Source: Gammaproteobacteria bacterium (GTDB taxonomy: Bacteria > Pseudomonadota > Gammaproteobacteria > Steroidobacterales > Steroidobacteraceae). Taken from it: 38,402 nt of DNA. The stretch lies in NCBI GenBank assembly GCA_016874175.1, contig VGUP01000007.1, positions 1-38,402 on the forward strand, in the 5' to 3' direction. Both the position numbers and the translations under genes were made by a program. The stretch's first letter is position 1. Each line of letters opens with the position of its first letter. A model generated the notes under the pieces. The model worked only from the letters and a program-made list of their open reading frames with translations. It ran no database searches and was not told the origin of the DNA. Shown piece by piece: positions 8,451 to 17,278 of the stretch.

Positions 8451-9485
8451 ATGACGACAAAGATTGAAGCTTGGTTGCAAGGCGTGTGGTACCGCGGTCA
8501 ACCGGGTGCGGCGCTGCTTGCGCCCTTGAGCGCGATCTTTGCCTTGGTTACCAGAGTGCGCCGCGCACTCTATCGATCGGGCCTGATCGGCGCTTATCGC
8601 GCGCGCATTCCGGTCGTGGTGATCGGCAATCTCAGCGTCGGCGGCACCGGTAAAAGTCCACTGGTTGCCGCGCTCGCCAGCGCGCTCAAAAGTCGGGGTC
8701 TGCGGCCGGGTATCCTCACGCGTGGTCACGGAGTGCTGGTGTGCGAGCCGACACGGGTGACGCGCGATGCCGACCCCGGCGCCGTGGGCGATGAACCTTT
8801 GATGCTCGCGATCGCGACCGGTGTCGAAGTGATGGTGTCACCCGATCGTGCAGCGGGTGCGCGTGCGCTCGAGGCGCTCGGTGTGGATCTGATTCTTTGT
8901 GATGATGGTCTGCAGCACTACGCGCTCGCCCGTGATCTCGAGGTGGTGGTCATCGATGCGGCACGCGGTCTTGGTAACGGCCGGCTGCTACCCGCGGGTC
9001 CGCTACGCGAGGACGTCTCGCGTCTCGAGTCGGTCGATTGGGTGGTGGTGAACGGTGCAGTCGATGGCGATACGGCAAGCGGCCCGTGGCGCGGTCGTCG
9101 AGGCAGGTTAGCGATGATGCTGGTACCCGAGGCGTTGCGCGGCATTGCCGATCCGCTGCGTTGGTGCAGTCTAGAGGGCTTGCGCGCCGAGCCGGTGCAT
9201 GCGGTTGCCGGGATCGGCCACCCCGCTCGTTTCTTTGCCATGCTGCGCGCGGCGGGGCTCGAGGTGATCGAGCACGCTTTTGTCGATCACCACGCTTTCG
9301 CCATGGGCGATCTCGACTTCGGCGACACCCGCGCCATTCTGATGACCAGCAAAGATGCCGTAAAATGCCGCCGCTTCGCCGATGCGCGCTGCTGGGAGGT
9401 CCCGGTGGTCGCGCGTTTCTCGCCCGATGGCGCGGCGAACATCATGACTGCGATCGAAAAACTTTGTCTCTCACGGCGACTCTGA
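8451..9485 (+). CDS. lpxK: Tetraacyldisaccharide 4'-kinase LpxK
   Basis: This 344-residue membrane-associated P-loop kinase phosphorylates the 4' position of tetraacyldisaccharide-1-phosphate to give lipid IVA, the sixth step of lipid A synthesis. The family-specific P-loop [11 protein letters not shown] is at 59-69, followed by [19 protein letters not shown] and [21 protein letters not shown]. The basic, hydrophobic N-terminus (about 20-45) is the usual membrane-anchoring helix region. The family usually reads LSRGYG where this protein reads LTRGHG, a small local change. It is 15 nt downstream of msbA and 32 nt upstream of the YcaR-like gene, all in one operon. Confidence 0.94.
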   Translation: MTTKIEAWLQGVWYRGQPGAALLAPLSAIFALVTRVRRALYRSGLIGAYRARIPVVVIGNLSVGGTGKSPLVAALASALKSRGLRPGILTRGHGVLVCEPTRVTRDADPGAVGDEPLMLAIATGVEVMVSPDRAAGARALEALGVDLILCDDGLQHYALARDLEVVVIDAARGLGNGRLLPAGPLREDVSRLESVDWVVVNGAVDGDTASGPWRGRRGRLAMMLVPEALRGIADPLRWCSLEGLRAEPVHAVAGIGHPARFFAMLRAAGLEVIEHAFVDHHAFAMGDLDFGDTRAILMTSKDAVKCRRFADARCWEVPVVARFSPDGAANIMTAIEKLCLSRRL

Positions 9486-9517
9486 GCGAGTCGCAGGCTG
9501 CAGGAGTCACACTGATA

Positions 9518-9706
9518 ATGGATCATCGACTGCTCGATATTCTGGTCTGCCCGATCTGCAAGGGACCCTTGGTGCCGCAGCGCGAGGCGGCGGTCCTCGT
9601 GTGCAGGGCCGATCGGCTCGCGTTTCCCATCAGAGATGGCATCCCGATGATGCTGGAAGAAGAAGCCCGAGCCTTGTCCAGCGACGATCCCTTGCTCGCC
9701 CGCTGA
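9518..9706 (+). CDS. ycaR: Trm112/YcaR-family small zinc-ribbon-like protein
   Basis: This 62-residue protein of the UPF0434/Trm112 family starts at ATG 9518, with CAGGAG 11 nt upstream. It opens [18 protein letters not shown] and has the conserved [20 protein letters not shown] block. Only one CxxC pair (residues 11-14) plus a single later Cys is present, as in many bacterial members. The role of YcaR is not established; the eukaryotic relative Trm112 activates methyltransferases. Its place between lpxK and kdsB is conserved in E. coli and Pseudomonas, which makes the call safe despite the small size. A longer frame starting inside lpxK is not the real start. Confidence 0.92.
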   Translation: MDHRLLDILVCPICKGPLVPQREAAVLVCRADRLAFPIRDGIPMMLEEEARALSSDDPLLAR

Positions 9707-9713
9707 TCTCGCG

Positions 9714-10478
9714 ATGTTTCGTATCGTCATCCCCGCTCGATATGCTTCGACCCGGCTCCCCGGCAAGCCGCTGCTGCCGATTGCGGGTCGTCCCATGCTC
9801 GCCTGGGTTCACGATCGGGCGTTGGCCTGCACGGCGCGTGAGGTGGTGATCGCCACCGACGATGAGCGTATCCGCATCGTTGCCGAAGCCTTGGGTGCGC
9901 AGGTCGAGATGACCGCACCCGAACATACGAGCGGCACTGATCGTATTGCCGAGGTCGCGGTGCGCCGCGGTTGGGCCGATGGTGATGTGGTCGTCAATTT
10001 GCAGGGTGATGAGCCCGCCATGCCGCGCGAGCTCATCCAGCAAGTGGCGATGCTGCTGATCGATCGCGTCGGAGCCGACATCGCAACTCTCGCGACGCCC
10101 GTGATCGATCGCGACGAATACTTTGATCCGAACGCCGTCAAGGTGGTCACTGACCTCGACGGGCGAGCGCTCTATTTCAGTCGCGCGCCGCTTCCGTGGT
10201 TTCGCGATCAGATCGATCCGGCCGGCGGCGAGTTGCAGGCCGTTGCGCGTCGTCATCTCGGCATCTATGCCTATCGAGTTGGCGCGCTGCGTCGTTTGGC
10301 GGCACTACCGCCGACGCCGCTCGAGCAAATCGAAAAGCTCGAACAGCTGCGCGCACTCGCGCACGGCATGGTGATTCAGGTGGGCGAGGCGAGCTGTCGC
10401 CCGGGCCCTGATGTGAATACGGCCGAAGATCTTGCCCGCGCATCGCTCGCGCTGGGGCAAGACCCCGGCCGTTATTGA
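9714..10478 (+). CDS. kdsB: 3-deoxy-manno-octulosonate cytidylyltransferase KdsB
   Basis: This 254-residue cytosolic enzyme activates KDO with CTP to CMP-KDO, the donor used by WaaA on lipid IVA. The nucleotide-binding opening IPARYASTRLPGKPL is at residues 6-20. It is followed by VVIATDDERI, TSGTDRIAEV, VVNLQGDEPAMP, VKVVTDLDGRALYFSRAPLPW, HLGIYAYRV and EQIEKLEQLRAL, all hallmark blocks of KdsB in order. It closes the comEC-msbA-lpxK-ycaR-kdsB operon and faces rne across a 13-nt gap without a clear terminator. Confidence 0.95.
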   Translation: MFRIVIPARYASTRLPGKPLLPIAGRPMLAWVHDRALACTAREVVIATDDERIRIVAEALGAQVEMTAPEHTSGTDRIAEVAVRRGWADGDVVVNLQGDEPAMPRELIQQVAMLLIDRVGADIATLATPVIDRDEYFDPNAVKVVTDLDGRALYFSRAPLPWFRDQIDPAGGELQAVARRHLGIYAYRVGALRRLAALPPTPLEQIEKLEQLRALAHGMVIQVGEASCRPGPDVNTAEDLARASLALGQDPGRY

Positions 10479-10491
10479 GCGCCTTGCCGCG

Positions 10492-13347
10492 TCAGTAATC
10501 GTCGCGGCGCGTGCCGCTGCCGAAGCTCGAATACCCCTTGGTCGGGCTCGACGACCAGACCACTTTTTTCTCGGTGTCGACTGGGGTTTCAGCGGCGGCT
10601 GACGTTCCGGTCTCCGGAGTGACCTCGGTGGCCGCAGCAGGGGTCGTCTCAGCGACTGCAGGCTCCGCGACGACTGCAGGCTCCGCGACGACTGCAGGCT
10701 CCGCGACGACTGCAGGCTCCGCTGCGACGCTCGCCGGTGCGGGCGTAGCCGTGGCTTCGGGCGTCGCGGCGGGCTCCGGGGTCGTGCGGCCGGTCCAGCT
10801 GATTTGTCCCGTGACCGGCGGCGGCAGATCGGCATTCGCCGCGCGACTCGCATCGTTCGTCAACTCGGTGGCCGTCGTGGCCTCCGCTGCATCGACGGCT
10901 AGGTCATCGCGTTCTTCGCGACCCTCATCAAAGAAATCATCGGCACCGCCGTCTTCGTTGCCTGCCTGGCCTTCGCCAGCGTTCGTCGCGGCGCCCGCGG
11001 CGAAATCGCGCGAACCGCCACCGCGTCGACCGCGCCGACCGCGACGTCGACCGCGTCGGCTGCCACCTTCGCGCGGCCGCAGTGGACCCGCGGCCGCTGC
11101 GCCCTCGGCGCCTGCGGCTTCGAGCAGGGTGTCACCGGCATTCGATGCGGAGGCCGGGGTGATTTCTGCGCTCATCGAGTCGGCTGTAGCACTCAATGCT
11201 GCGCCGTCACCGGACATGACGACGGGCGCCGAGGCTGCGGCGGCGACGCTCTGCGCGTCTTCACTACGCGCGTCTCTGCGGTCTCGGTCACGGCGGCGCG
11301 AGTCGTCGCGCCCGGGCCGTGGGCGCTCATCTTGCCGATCGCTGCGTTTTTCAGTCGGTGCCGCTGCGGGCTTGGTTTCGGCCGGCTTCGCAGCCTCGGC
11401 CGCTTTGGGCTCCGTGCCCTTGCTGCGGTCGCGGTTGCGATCGCCCCGATCGCGACCGCCGCGCTCGTTGCGTTCGTTACGTTCGCCGCGCGAATCGCGT
11501 TGCTCGCGATCACGATCACGGCCGCGTCCGTTACGGTCGCGATGGCGTCCACGTCGATCGCCGCGTTCACTACGCTCACCGCGCTCGTCACGTTCGACCG
11601 CGCGCTCGGCCTGCGGCGCGCCGAAGAGCCAGCGCCACAGACGTACAAAGATTCCGAGCTGCGGACCGGCGGGTATGCTGATCGTGACCGCGGGTGCGGC
11701 TGCGGCCGCTGGCGCAGGGGCGTGAACGACAAACGGTGCGGGCGTCGTTGGCAGGAAAGTGGCGACGGCAGCAGGTTCCTGCGCCGCCTGTTTTTCCCGG
11801 CTAGTGGTCGCATCCGGCACCTTGGCGGGTGTCGGCATCTGGTAAGACATGCGCTTGAATTCCGGGGCTTCCATCTCATCGTCGCGAACGCGGCGGATGG
11901 AATATTCGGGCGTGTCGATATTGAGATTAGGCACGATCAACAATTCGACATCGCTCTTGTCTTCGAGCGTGCGCAACCACTCGCGCTTTTCATTGATGAG
12001 ATAGGTCGCCACCTCAACCGGAACTTCGGCGATGACCTTGGAGGTACGATCTTTGCGCGCCTCTTCGCCGATGAGGCGCAAGATGGCAAGCGCCATCGAC
12101 TCGACGGTACGGATGCTGCCGATGCCCTGACAGCGCGGGCAAACTTCGTGACTCGAGTCGCTGAGCGAGGGTCGCAGGCGCTGCCGCGACATCTCGAGCA
12201 AGCCGAAGCGCGACAGCCGGCCGATCTGGATCCGCGCGCGATCCATCTTCATGGCTTCGCGCAGCCGGTCTTCGATGGCGCGCTGATTGCGCGGCTCTTC
12301 CATGTCAATGAAATCGATGACGATCAGACCACCGATGTCACGGATACGCAGTTGGCGGGCGATTTCGTCGGCCGCTTCGAGATTGGTGTTGGTGGCCGTG
12401 GTTTCGATGTCGCCGCCGCGCGTGGCGCGCGCCGAGTTGATGTCGATCGAGACCAGCGCTTCGGTGTAGTCGATGACGATCGAGCCACCCGAGGGCAGTT
12501 GCACCTTGTGCGCATAGGCCGACTCGATTTGGCTTTCGATTTGGTAGCGGGTGAAGAGCGGGATGTCATCGGCGTACATCTTCAGCCGCCGACCGCCCTC
12601 GGCCGGCATGAAGCGCTGCATGTATTCCGCTGCGATCGTGTGCGCGTTCGGCTCATCGACCAGTACTTCGCCGATATCGTCCGAAAAATAATCGCGCAGG
12701 GCGCGGGTGACCGGATCGCTCTCGCGGTACACGAGGAAAGGCGAGGGGCGCGAGAGCACGGCCTTGACGATCTCATCCCACTGGATCTTGAGATTGTCGA
12801 GGTCCCACTGCAGCTCTTCGGCGGCCCGGCCGAGCCCGGCCGTACGCACGATTGCCCCCATGCCCTGCGGGATGACGAGCGCATCCATGATGCTCTTTAT
12901 CTGGTCGCGCTCTTCGCCCTCGATGCGGCGGCTGACGCCCCCGGCACGCGGGTTGTTGGGCATCAGTACGAGGAAGCGACCGGCGAGCGAGATATAGGTG
13001 GTGAGCGCCGCGCCTTTGTTGCCGCGCTCTTCCTTTTCGACCTGCACGACGATGTCCTGACCTTCTTGCAGGATCTCGCGCATGTTGAGGCGCCCGCCGG
13101 AGGGATTTTTGAGGAAATACTCGCGCGAGATTTCCTTCAGCGGCAGAAAGCCGTGGCGCTCAGCGCCGTAATCGATGAAGCAGGCTTCGAGCGAGGGCTC
13201 GATGCGGGCGATACGCCCCTTGTAGATATTCGACTTTTTTTGTTCGCGAGACGGAAGCTCGATCGACAGGTCGTAAAGCTTTTGTCCGTCAACCAGGGCG
13301 ACGCGCAGTTCTTCCTGCTGCGTCGCGTTCACCAACATTCTTTTCAT
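10492..13347 (-). CDS. rne: Ribonuclease E
   Basis: This 951-residue endoribonuclease is the core of the RNA degradosome and processes rRNA, tRNA precursors and mRNA. The catalytic half carries the S1 domain (about 35-120), the 5'-sensor and DNase I-like domains, Asp302 (SIDINS) and Asp345 (VIDFIDM), equivalent to the E. coli metal ligands Asp303 and Asp346. It also has the zinc-link CPRC (403-406). An amphipathic [10 protein letters not shown] stretch (about 567-576) fits the membrane-targeting helix. The C-terminal half is disordered, with Arg/Asp/Glu-rich runs (about 580-700), a poly-Ala/Glu region and an AEPAVV tandem repeat near the end. It is divergent from rluC, as in E. coli. Its ribosome-binding site lies in a hairpin loop just before the ATG. 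Confidence 0.96.
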   Translation of the reverse strand: MKRMLVNATQQEELRVALVDGQKLYDLSIELPSREQKKSNIYKGRIARIEPSLEACFIDYGAERHGFLPLKEISREYFLKNPSGGRLNMREILQEGQDIVVQVEKEERGNKGAALTTYISLAGRFLVLMPNNPRAGGVSRRIEGEERDQIKSIMDALVIPQGMGAIVRTAGLGRAAEELQWDLDNLKIQWDEIVKAVLSRPSPFLVYRESDPVTRALRDYFSDDIGEVLVDEPNAHTIAAEYMQRFMPAEGGRRLKMYADDIPLFTRYQIESQIESAYAHKVQLPSGGSIVIDYTEALVSIDINSARATRGGDIETTATNTNLEAADEIARQLRIRDIGGLIVIDFIDMEEPRNQRAIEDRLREAMKMDRARIQIGRLSRFGLLEMSRQRLRPSLSDSSHEVCPRCQGIGSIRTVESMALAILRLIGEEARKDRTSKVIAEVPVEVATYLINEKREWLRTLEDKSDVELLIVPNLNIDTPEYSIRRVRDDEMEAPEFKRMSYQMPTPAKVPDATTSREKQAAQEPAAVATFLPTTPAPFVVHAPAPAAAAAPAVTISIPAGPQLGIFVRLWRWLFGAPQAERAVERDERGERSERGDRRGRHRDRNGRGRDRDREQRDSRGERNERNERGGRDRGDRNRDRSKGTEPKAAEAAKPAETKPAAAPTEKRSDRQDERPRPGRDDSRRRDRDRRDARSEDAQSVAAAASAPVVMSGDGAALSATADSMSAEITPASASNAGDTLLEAAGAEGAAAAGPLRPREGGSRRGRRRGRRGRRGGGSRDFAAGAATNAGEGQAGNEDGGADDFFDEGREERDDLAVDAAEATTATELTNDASRAANADLPPPVTGQISWTGRTTPEPAATPEATATPAPASVAAEPAVVAEPAVVAEPAVVAEPAVAETTPAAATEVTPETGTSAAAETPVDTEKKVVWSSSPTKGYSSFGSGTRRDDY
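10655..10726 (-). repeat. 18-bp tandem repeat in the rne C-terminal region
   Basis: There are four consecutive 18-bp units (10655-10672, 10673-10690, 10691-10708 identical; 10709-10726 with changes at the end). Read on the minus strand they encode repeats of the six residues AEPAVV in the disordered tail of RNase E. The period keeps the frame, so copy number can vary without breaking the gene. Confidence 0.9.
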
Positions 13348-13373
13348 GGGCCCCTAAACTCCTGATGGGGGCC
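13348..13373 (-). promoter_or_regulatory. Hairpin enclosing the rne ribosome-binding site
   Basis: On the minus strand, GGCCCC (13373-13368) can pair with GGGGCC (13354-13349) around a 13-nt loop that contains AGGAG. The hairpin ends one base before the rne ATG (13347). The Shine-Dalgarno sequence is thus presented in, or sequestered by, a stem-loop, which is a likely control point for RNase E translation. Confidence 0.55.
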
Positions 13374-13680
13374 GACAGTATTCCGGGGGTCGTCCGCTGG
13401 GACACCGCGACGCGCCGGGCGGGAAACCGCGGGCGTGCGGGCAGAACCAATGCATCGAGGTGGTGCATGAACAGAGTGACGAGGAAATAAAGCACGTTAC
13501 GTCTGTCTTCTTGGTCTCTGGCAACCGAAGGCGCGTCGAACGACGCTGCGACTGTCGGCCGGATTCGATGGCCTCGTTGCCGAGGACCAACTAACATGCG
13601 ACGCCCGCTTCGGGCGCCGCGCTAATGCCTGCGGGCGGCGAACCAGAACCGGTCAGACGCACTCGCGACCATTGGATAGT
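13374..13680. other. rne-rluC divergent intergenic region
   Basis: About 330 bp (with the hairpin at 13348-13373) separate rne and rluC and hold no convincing gene. The minus-strand transcript would form a long rne 5' leader, the place where E. coli rne carries its autoregulatory hairpins. A CGCCCG-CTT-CGGGCG inverted repeat is at 13602-13616. No clear sigma70 promoter could be picked by eye for either gene. Confidence 0.5.
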
Positions 13681-14745
13681 ATGACAAAGCCCATGGAAAA
13701 ACAAGACCTTACGAAACAAACCGGGCAAACGGCTGTGCGTCACGTCACGGTTGGTGAAGACGATGCCGGCAGCCGCCTCGACAAGTTCCTCACCCGCCAG
13801 TACCCGGAAGTCCCGCGGACCCGGTTATTTCGCATTATCCGTAAGGGTGAAGTGCGGGTGAATGGCAAGCGGGCAGGAATCGATACCCGGCTCGCCGAGG
13901 GCGACGAGGTGCGTTTGCCGCCGGTACGGCTCGAGGCTGCCGAGGCCAACTCGGAAAGCGGCGCTACGCCGATTCAGGCGCGTACGCGGGTCCCGGCGTC
14001 GCTGCTCGCGACCGTCACGGCCTCGATCATTCATGAGGACGAGCGGCTGCTGGTAATCAACAAGCCCGCCGGCCTCGCCGTGCATGGCGGCAGCGGGCTC
14101 AGTTTCGGGGTGATCGAGGCGCTACGCGCAGCCCACCCCGATGAGCGCGATACGCTTGAGCTCGTGCATCGGCTCGATCGCGACACGAGCGGGGTGCTGC
14201 TGGTCGCCCGTCGGCCCGCAGTGCTGCGCATGCTGCATGCTGGACTGCGCGAGGGCGAGGGTTTCGAGAAACGCTATCTGGCGCTCGTCAAAGGCAGCTG
14301 GCAGCTCGGCAAAAAGTGTATCGATGCGCCGCTGCATACCGATCTGCGGGTCGGTGGCGAGCGTACGGTCAAAGTTCACGGCTCGGGTAAAAGTGCGATC
14401 AGTGATTTTCGACCGGTGCAGGCCTTTGGTCGCATCGCTTCTTTGCTCGAGGTTTCCATCCTTACCGGGCGTACGCATCAGATCCGCGTGCATGCGGCCT
14501 ATGCCGGGCATCCGGTTGCCGGCGATCCCAAGTATGGCGATGCCGAGTTCAACAAAGAAATGCGCGAGTTCGACCTCGAGCGGATGTTCCTGCATGCCTC
14601 GAGCTTGTCTTTTGTATGGCCCGATCGCGGTACCGAATTCAGCGTGAATGCCCCACTGCCCGCCGAGCTTGCGCGGGTGATCGATGCGCTCACTAACGTG
14701 TCGATGGGGCGGCGAAAGGGCGCAGGGTATTCGCGACCCAGATGA
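13681..14745 (+). CDS. rluC: 23S rRNA pseudouridine synthase RluC
   Basis: This 354-residue RluA-family enzyme, by analogy with E. coli RluC, makes pseudouridines 955, 2504 and 2580 of 23S rRNA. It has an N-terminal S4 RNA-binding domain (about 30-85: SRLDKFL, RIIRKGEVRVNGKR, GDEVRLPPVR) and a catalytic domain with LLVINKPAGLAVHGGSGLSFGVIEALR. The catalytic motif is HRLDRDTSG (163-171), with Asp166 as nucleophile, and TGRTHQIRVH follows. ATG 13681 is preferred; a TTG at 13672 and an ATG at 13693 are in frame. Divergence from rne is conserved with E. coli. The 3' end overlaps the convergent maf gene by 53 nt. Confidence 0.94.
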   Translation: MTKPMEKQDLTKQTGQTAVRHVTVGEDDAGSRLDKFLTRQYPEVPRTRLFRIIRKGEVRVNGKRAGIDTRLAEGDEVRLPPVRLEAAEANSESGATPIQARTRVPASLLATVTASIIHEDERLLVINKPAGLAVHGGSGLSFGVIEALRAAHPDERDTLELVHRLDRDTSGVLLVARRPAVLRMLHAGLREGEGFEKRYLALVKGSWQLGKKCIDAPLHTDLRVGGERTVKVHGSGKSAISDFRPVQAFGRIASLLEVSILTGRTHQIRVHAAYAGHPVAGDPKYGDAEFNKEMREFDLERMFLHASSLSFVWPDRGTEFSVNAPLPAELARVIDALTNVSMGRRKGAGYSRPR

Positions 14746-15310
14746 GCGGCAGCCCGATGAGAGCCGTCGGATCGGTGCTCTCCATGCGTTCGAACAAAGA
14801 AATCCCGAGTCCCTCGCTTTTGAAGCCGCCTGCGCAGTCGTGGGCGGGCTCGCGTTCGACATACTCGAGAATCTCGCGCTCGCTGAGTGTGCGGAACACG
14901 CAACGCGTCTCATCGCGATGTTGCTGCCAGAGCCCGGCCTCGATGCCGACGATAGCCACGGCGGTGTGGAAGGTGACCACCTGCCCGGAAAGGCGCGCCA
15001 GCATGGCAGCTTGCGCGGCGGCGCTGCCCGGTTTGCCGAGGCACTCGTCGCCGAGTGCGCAGACTTGGTCCGAGCCGATCACCAGCGCGCCGGGTTCGCT
15101 CGCCGCAATGGCCTTGGCTTTGGCGAGCGTGAGTCGTTCGGCGAGGTGTGCGGGCGGCTCGCCCTGCTGTCGAGATTCATCGATATCGGGGCTGCGGCAG
15201 GCGAAGGGGATGCCGAGCCGCTCCAGCAGCTGGCGGCGATAACGGGAGCTCGAGGCCAGCCAAAGCGGGCGGGTCAGGGCAGCGGAGGGGTTTTCAGCCA
15301 CGGAAAACAA
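14693..15310 (-). CDS. yceF: Maf/YceF-type nucleoside triphosphate pyrophosphatase
   Basis: This Maf-family protein of about 205 residues belongs to the YceF subgroup, which hydrolyses 7-methyl-GTP and is thought to clean modified nucleotides from the pool. The ASSSRYRRQLLERLGIPF opening, DESR, LAKAKAIA, the catalytic-site block VIGSDQVC, GKPG, VTFHTAVA and CAGGFKSEGLGISLFERM follow E. coli YceF in order. No ATG fits the N-terminus: TTG at 15310 or GTG at 15301 are the candidates, and neither has a good ribosome-binding site. It is convergent with rluC (53-nt overlap) and divergent from yceD. E. coli keeps the same neighbours. Confidence 0.9.
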   Translation of the reverse strand: MFSVAENPSAALTRPLWLASSSRYRRQLLERLGIPFACRSPDIDESRQQGEPPAHLAERLTLAKAKAIAASEPGALVIGSDQVCALGDECLGKPGSAAAQAAMLARLSGQVVTFHTAVAIVGIEAGLWQQHRDETRCVFRTLSEREILEYVEREPAHDCAGGFKSEGLGISLFERMESTDPTALIGLPLIWVANTLRPFAAPSTR

Positions 15311-15330
15311 CGGCTTACCAGAAAGTCGTT

Positions 15331-15359
15331 TTGACTCGAGGGGGGGTGGCCCCTATTAT
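15331..15359 (+). promoter_or_regulatory. Strong sigma70-type promoter for yceD-rpmF-plsX-fabH
   Basis: TTGACT (15331-15336) and TATTAT (15354-15359) are separated by exactly 17 bp. The predicted +1 is near 15366, within about 3 nt of the yceD ATG at 15369, and there is no Shine-Dalgarno sequence before that ATG. This suggests a leaderless or near-leaderless transcript. Confidence 0.75.
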
Positions 15360-15368
15360 ACGCGCCCC

Positions 15369-15887
15369 ATGCTGGCCGACTGGTCACGACCTGTAGATGT
15401 CGATCGTTTGGCTGACGCGGGGGAGCTTCGGGAAACCGACCTGCCGCTCGCCGACATGCCCCGTCTTGTGCCGGCGCTCGCCAGTACTGAAGGTACGGCT
15501 CATTGCCGCATTGTCTTCAGTCGCGAACGTGGACAGCCGATGGCTGAAATTTCGGTCGAGGCGAGGCTCGGGCTGCGCTGCCAGCACTGCTTGCAGCCGG
15601 TGTGGCTGGCGGTCGACGATGTGTCGAAGGTTTGGTTGGTCACGGACCCCGAGCGCGCCGAAGAGCTCGATCCGGGGATAGAGCCGACCTTGGCGCCCGA
15701 AGGGCGAATCGCCTTGCGCGACCTCGCCGAAGAAGAGTTGCTGCTCGCGGTGCCGCTCGTACCGCGACACGAAGACGACACGCAGTGTGCACCCACCGAG
15801 GAGCAGGCCGCGGATCGTCAGCAGGAAGAAGAAGTTGTGCAGAGACCGTTTGCGGGGCTGGGCGAGCTCCTGAAACGCGGTCGTTGA
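15369..15887 (+). CDS. yceD: YceD/DUF177 family protein (23S rRNA accumulation factor)
   Basis: This 172-residue DUF177 protein in E. coli (YceD) is needed for normal 23S rRNA accumulation. Family marks are the CxxC pair in LRCQHCLQPVWL, the acidic EEELLLAVPLVPRH stretch, and the C-terminal PFAGLGELLKRGR. The N-terminus MLADWSRPVDVDRLADAG aligns well with pseudomonad YceD, which supports ATG 15369 as the start even though it has no ribosome-binding site and lies almost at the predicted transcription start. It is followed after 43 nt by rpmF, the usual partner. Confidence 0.92.
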   Translation: MLADWSRPVDVDRLADAGELRETDLPLADMPRLVPALASTEGTAHCRIVFSRERGQPMAEISVEARLGLRCQHCLQPVWLAVDDVSKVWLVTDPERAEELDPGIEPTLAPEGRIALRDLAEEELLLAVPLVPRHEDDTQCAPTEEQAADRQQEEEVVQRPFAGLGELLKRGR

Positions 15888-15930
15888 GTGAATCGCCCGG
15901 TTTTCGAATTCGAGTTCGCAGGAGTCCGAC

Positions 15931-16125
15931 ATGCCAGTTCAAAAGAGCCGGAAGACGCCGTCCAAGCGCGGCATGCACCGTTCGCACGATCGCCTTGCCA
16001 AGCCCGCCCTGTCGGTCGATCCGCAGTCGGGTGAAACGCACTTCCGTCACCGCATCACGCCCGATGGTTTCTACTGTGGCAAGCGCGTGATCGAGAAGCC
16101 GGCTGACGAAGAAGTCGCAGGCTGA
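15931..16125 (+). CDS. rpmF: Ribosomal protein bL32
   Basis: This 64-residue basic protein starts [20 protein letters not shown], the classic L32 N-terminus, and contains [17 protein letters not shown] in place of the usual GxYxGK region. As in proteobacterial L32 there is no zinc CxxC set. AGGAG lies 7 nt upstream of the ATG. It is a component of the large ribosomal subunit. It is co-transcribed with yceD and plsX, an arrangement that ties ribosome output to membrane lipid synthesis. Confidence 0.97.
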   Translation: MPVQKSRKTPSKRGMHRSHDRLAKPALSVDPQSGETHFRHRITPDGFYCGKRVIEKPADEEVAG

Positions 16126-16181
16126 TTGCGCATGGCGGGCCCATCGGCCCGCCCGCTCCCGATGATGGGAGCAAACACTGA

Positions 16182-17222
16182 ATGACCGTCATCGCGCTCG
16201 ATGTCATGAGCGGCGATCTAGGCGCGCAGGAATGCGTGCCCGCGGCGCTGTGCGCGCTGCAAGACGACCCGCTGCTTGAGCTCAAGCTGGTTGGGCAGCC
16301 AGAAATCATCGACGCTCTTTTGAGCGCGGCCGCGCCCGCCGGCGCACTGCGTCGCCGACTGCAAGTCGTGCCGGCAAGCGAAATTATTTTGATGACCGAC
16401 GCGCCGCGCGAGGCGATCCGCCGCAAGAAAGACTCTTCGATGCGTGTGGCCATCGACCTCGTGCGCGAGGCGCGAGCCGATGCCGTGGTCAGCGCGGGCA
16501 ATACCGGGGCGCTCACGGCGATCGCCCACTTCGTGCTCAAGTGTCTCGCCGAGGTCGAGCGCGCGCCGATCATGTCGGCCGTACCGAATGCCGCAGGCTA
16601 TACCCATATCCTTGATCTCGGCGCCAATGTTCGCGCGACGGCGCATCAACTCGAGCAGTTCGCCATCATGGGCGCGATCGTCGCGCGTGATGTGCACGAC
16701 ACGCAGCGGCCGCGCGTTGGTTTGCTCAATATCGGTGCCGAGGAGAGCAAGGGACACGATCTCGTACAGGAGGCGCATGTATTGCTGCGCGCCTGGGCAG
16801 ACAGCCACCGACATCGCGATTTCGAATACGTCGGTTTCGTCGAGGGCGGCGATATTTTCACCGGCAAAGTCGATGTGGTCGTGACCGATGGCTTCACCGG
16901 CAATGTGGCGCTCAAGACCATGGAAGGCGTGGCGGGACTCATCAGCGGTCGCCTGCGCAGCGAGTTCACCGCGAATTGGACCAGCAAACTGGCGGCCATT
17001 TTGTCCCGACCCGTGCTCAAGCGCGTCTCGGGCTCGCTCGATCCGCGCCGCTACAACGGCGCCGTCATGGTCGGCCTGCGAAAAGTCGTGGTAAAAAGTC
17101 ACGGTAATGCCGATCGAGTGGCGCTCGCGCGCGCCATCGCCATCGCTGCGACGGCGGTGCGCCGTGAGCTCGTCACGCACGTGCAGCAGGCTTTGGAGGC
17201 TGACGCGCCGGCTGCGCCGTAG
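16182..17222 (+). CDS. plsX: Phosphate acyltransferase PlsX
   Basis: This 346-residue peripheral enzyme converts acyl-ACP to acyl-phosphate, the acyl donor for PlsY in phospholipid synthesis. Family blocks in order are [106 protein letters not shown] and [21 protein letters not shown]. The opening differs from the near-universal DAMGGDxGP: here it reads DVMSGDLGA. It sits 56 nt before fabH and 56 nt after rpmF, in the conserved operon. Confidence 0.95.
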   Translation: MTVIALDVMSGDLGAQECVPAALCALQDDPLLELKLVGQPEIIDALLSAAAPAGALRRRLQVVPASEIILMTDAPREAIRRKKDSSMRVAIDLVREARADAVVSAGNTGALTAIAHFVLKCLAEVERAPIMSAVPNAAGYTHILDLGANVRATAHQLEQFAIMGAIVARDVHDTQRPRVGLLNIGAEESKGHDLVQEAHVLLRAWADSHRHRDFEYVGFVEGGDIFTGKVDVVVTDGFTGNVALKTMEGVAGLISGRLRSEFTANWTSKLAAILSRPVLKRVSGSLDPRRYNGAVMVGLRKVVVKSHGNADRVALARAIAIAATAVRRELVTHVQQALEADAPAAP

Positions 17223-17278
17223 CGCAGCGCAGACTGCGCAACACGAAAATTTGCGGCCATCGGTCCCGAGGAGAGGGA

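Noticed and set aside
6573-8729. A 718-codon open frame antisense to msbA
   Set aside because: It mirrors msbA in high-G+C DNA, its product is His/Arg/Gln-rich without any fold or family motif, and msbA itself is certain.
11332-13365. A 677-codon open frame antisense to rne, and others antisense to lolE/lolD (2014-3372) and dnaE2 (27568-29022)
   Set aside because: All lie opposite well-conserved genes and show only the compositional echo of the real strand.
13289-13597. A 102-codon minus-strand ORF in the rne leader
   Set aside because: It overlaps the rne start in another frame, has an Arg/Pro-rich composition and no ribosome-binding site or recognisable motif.
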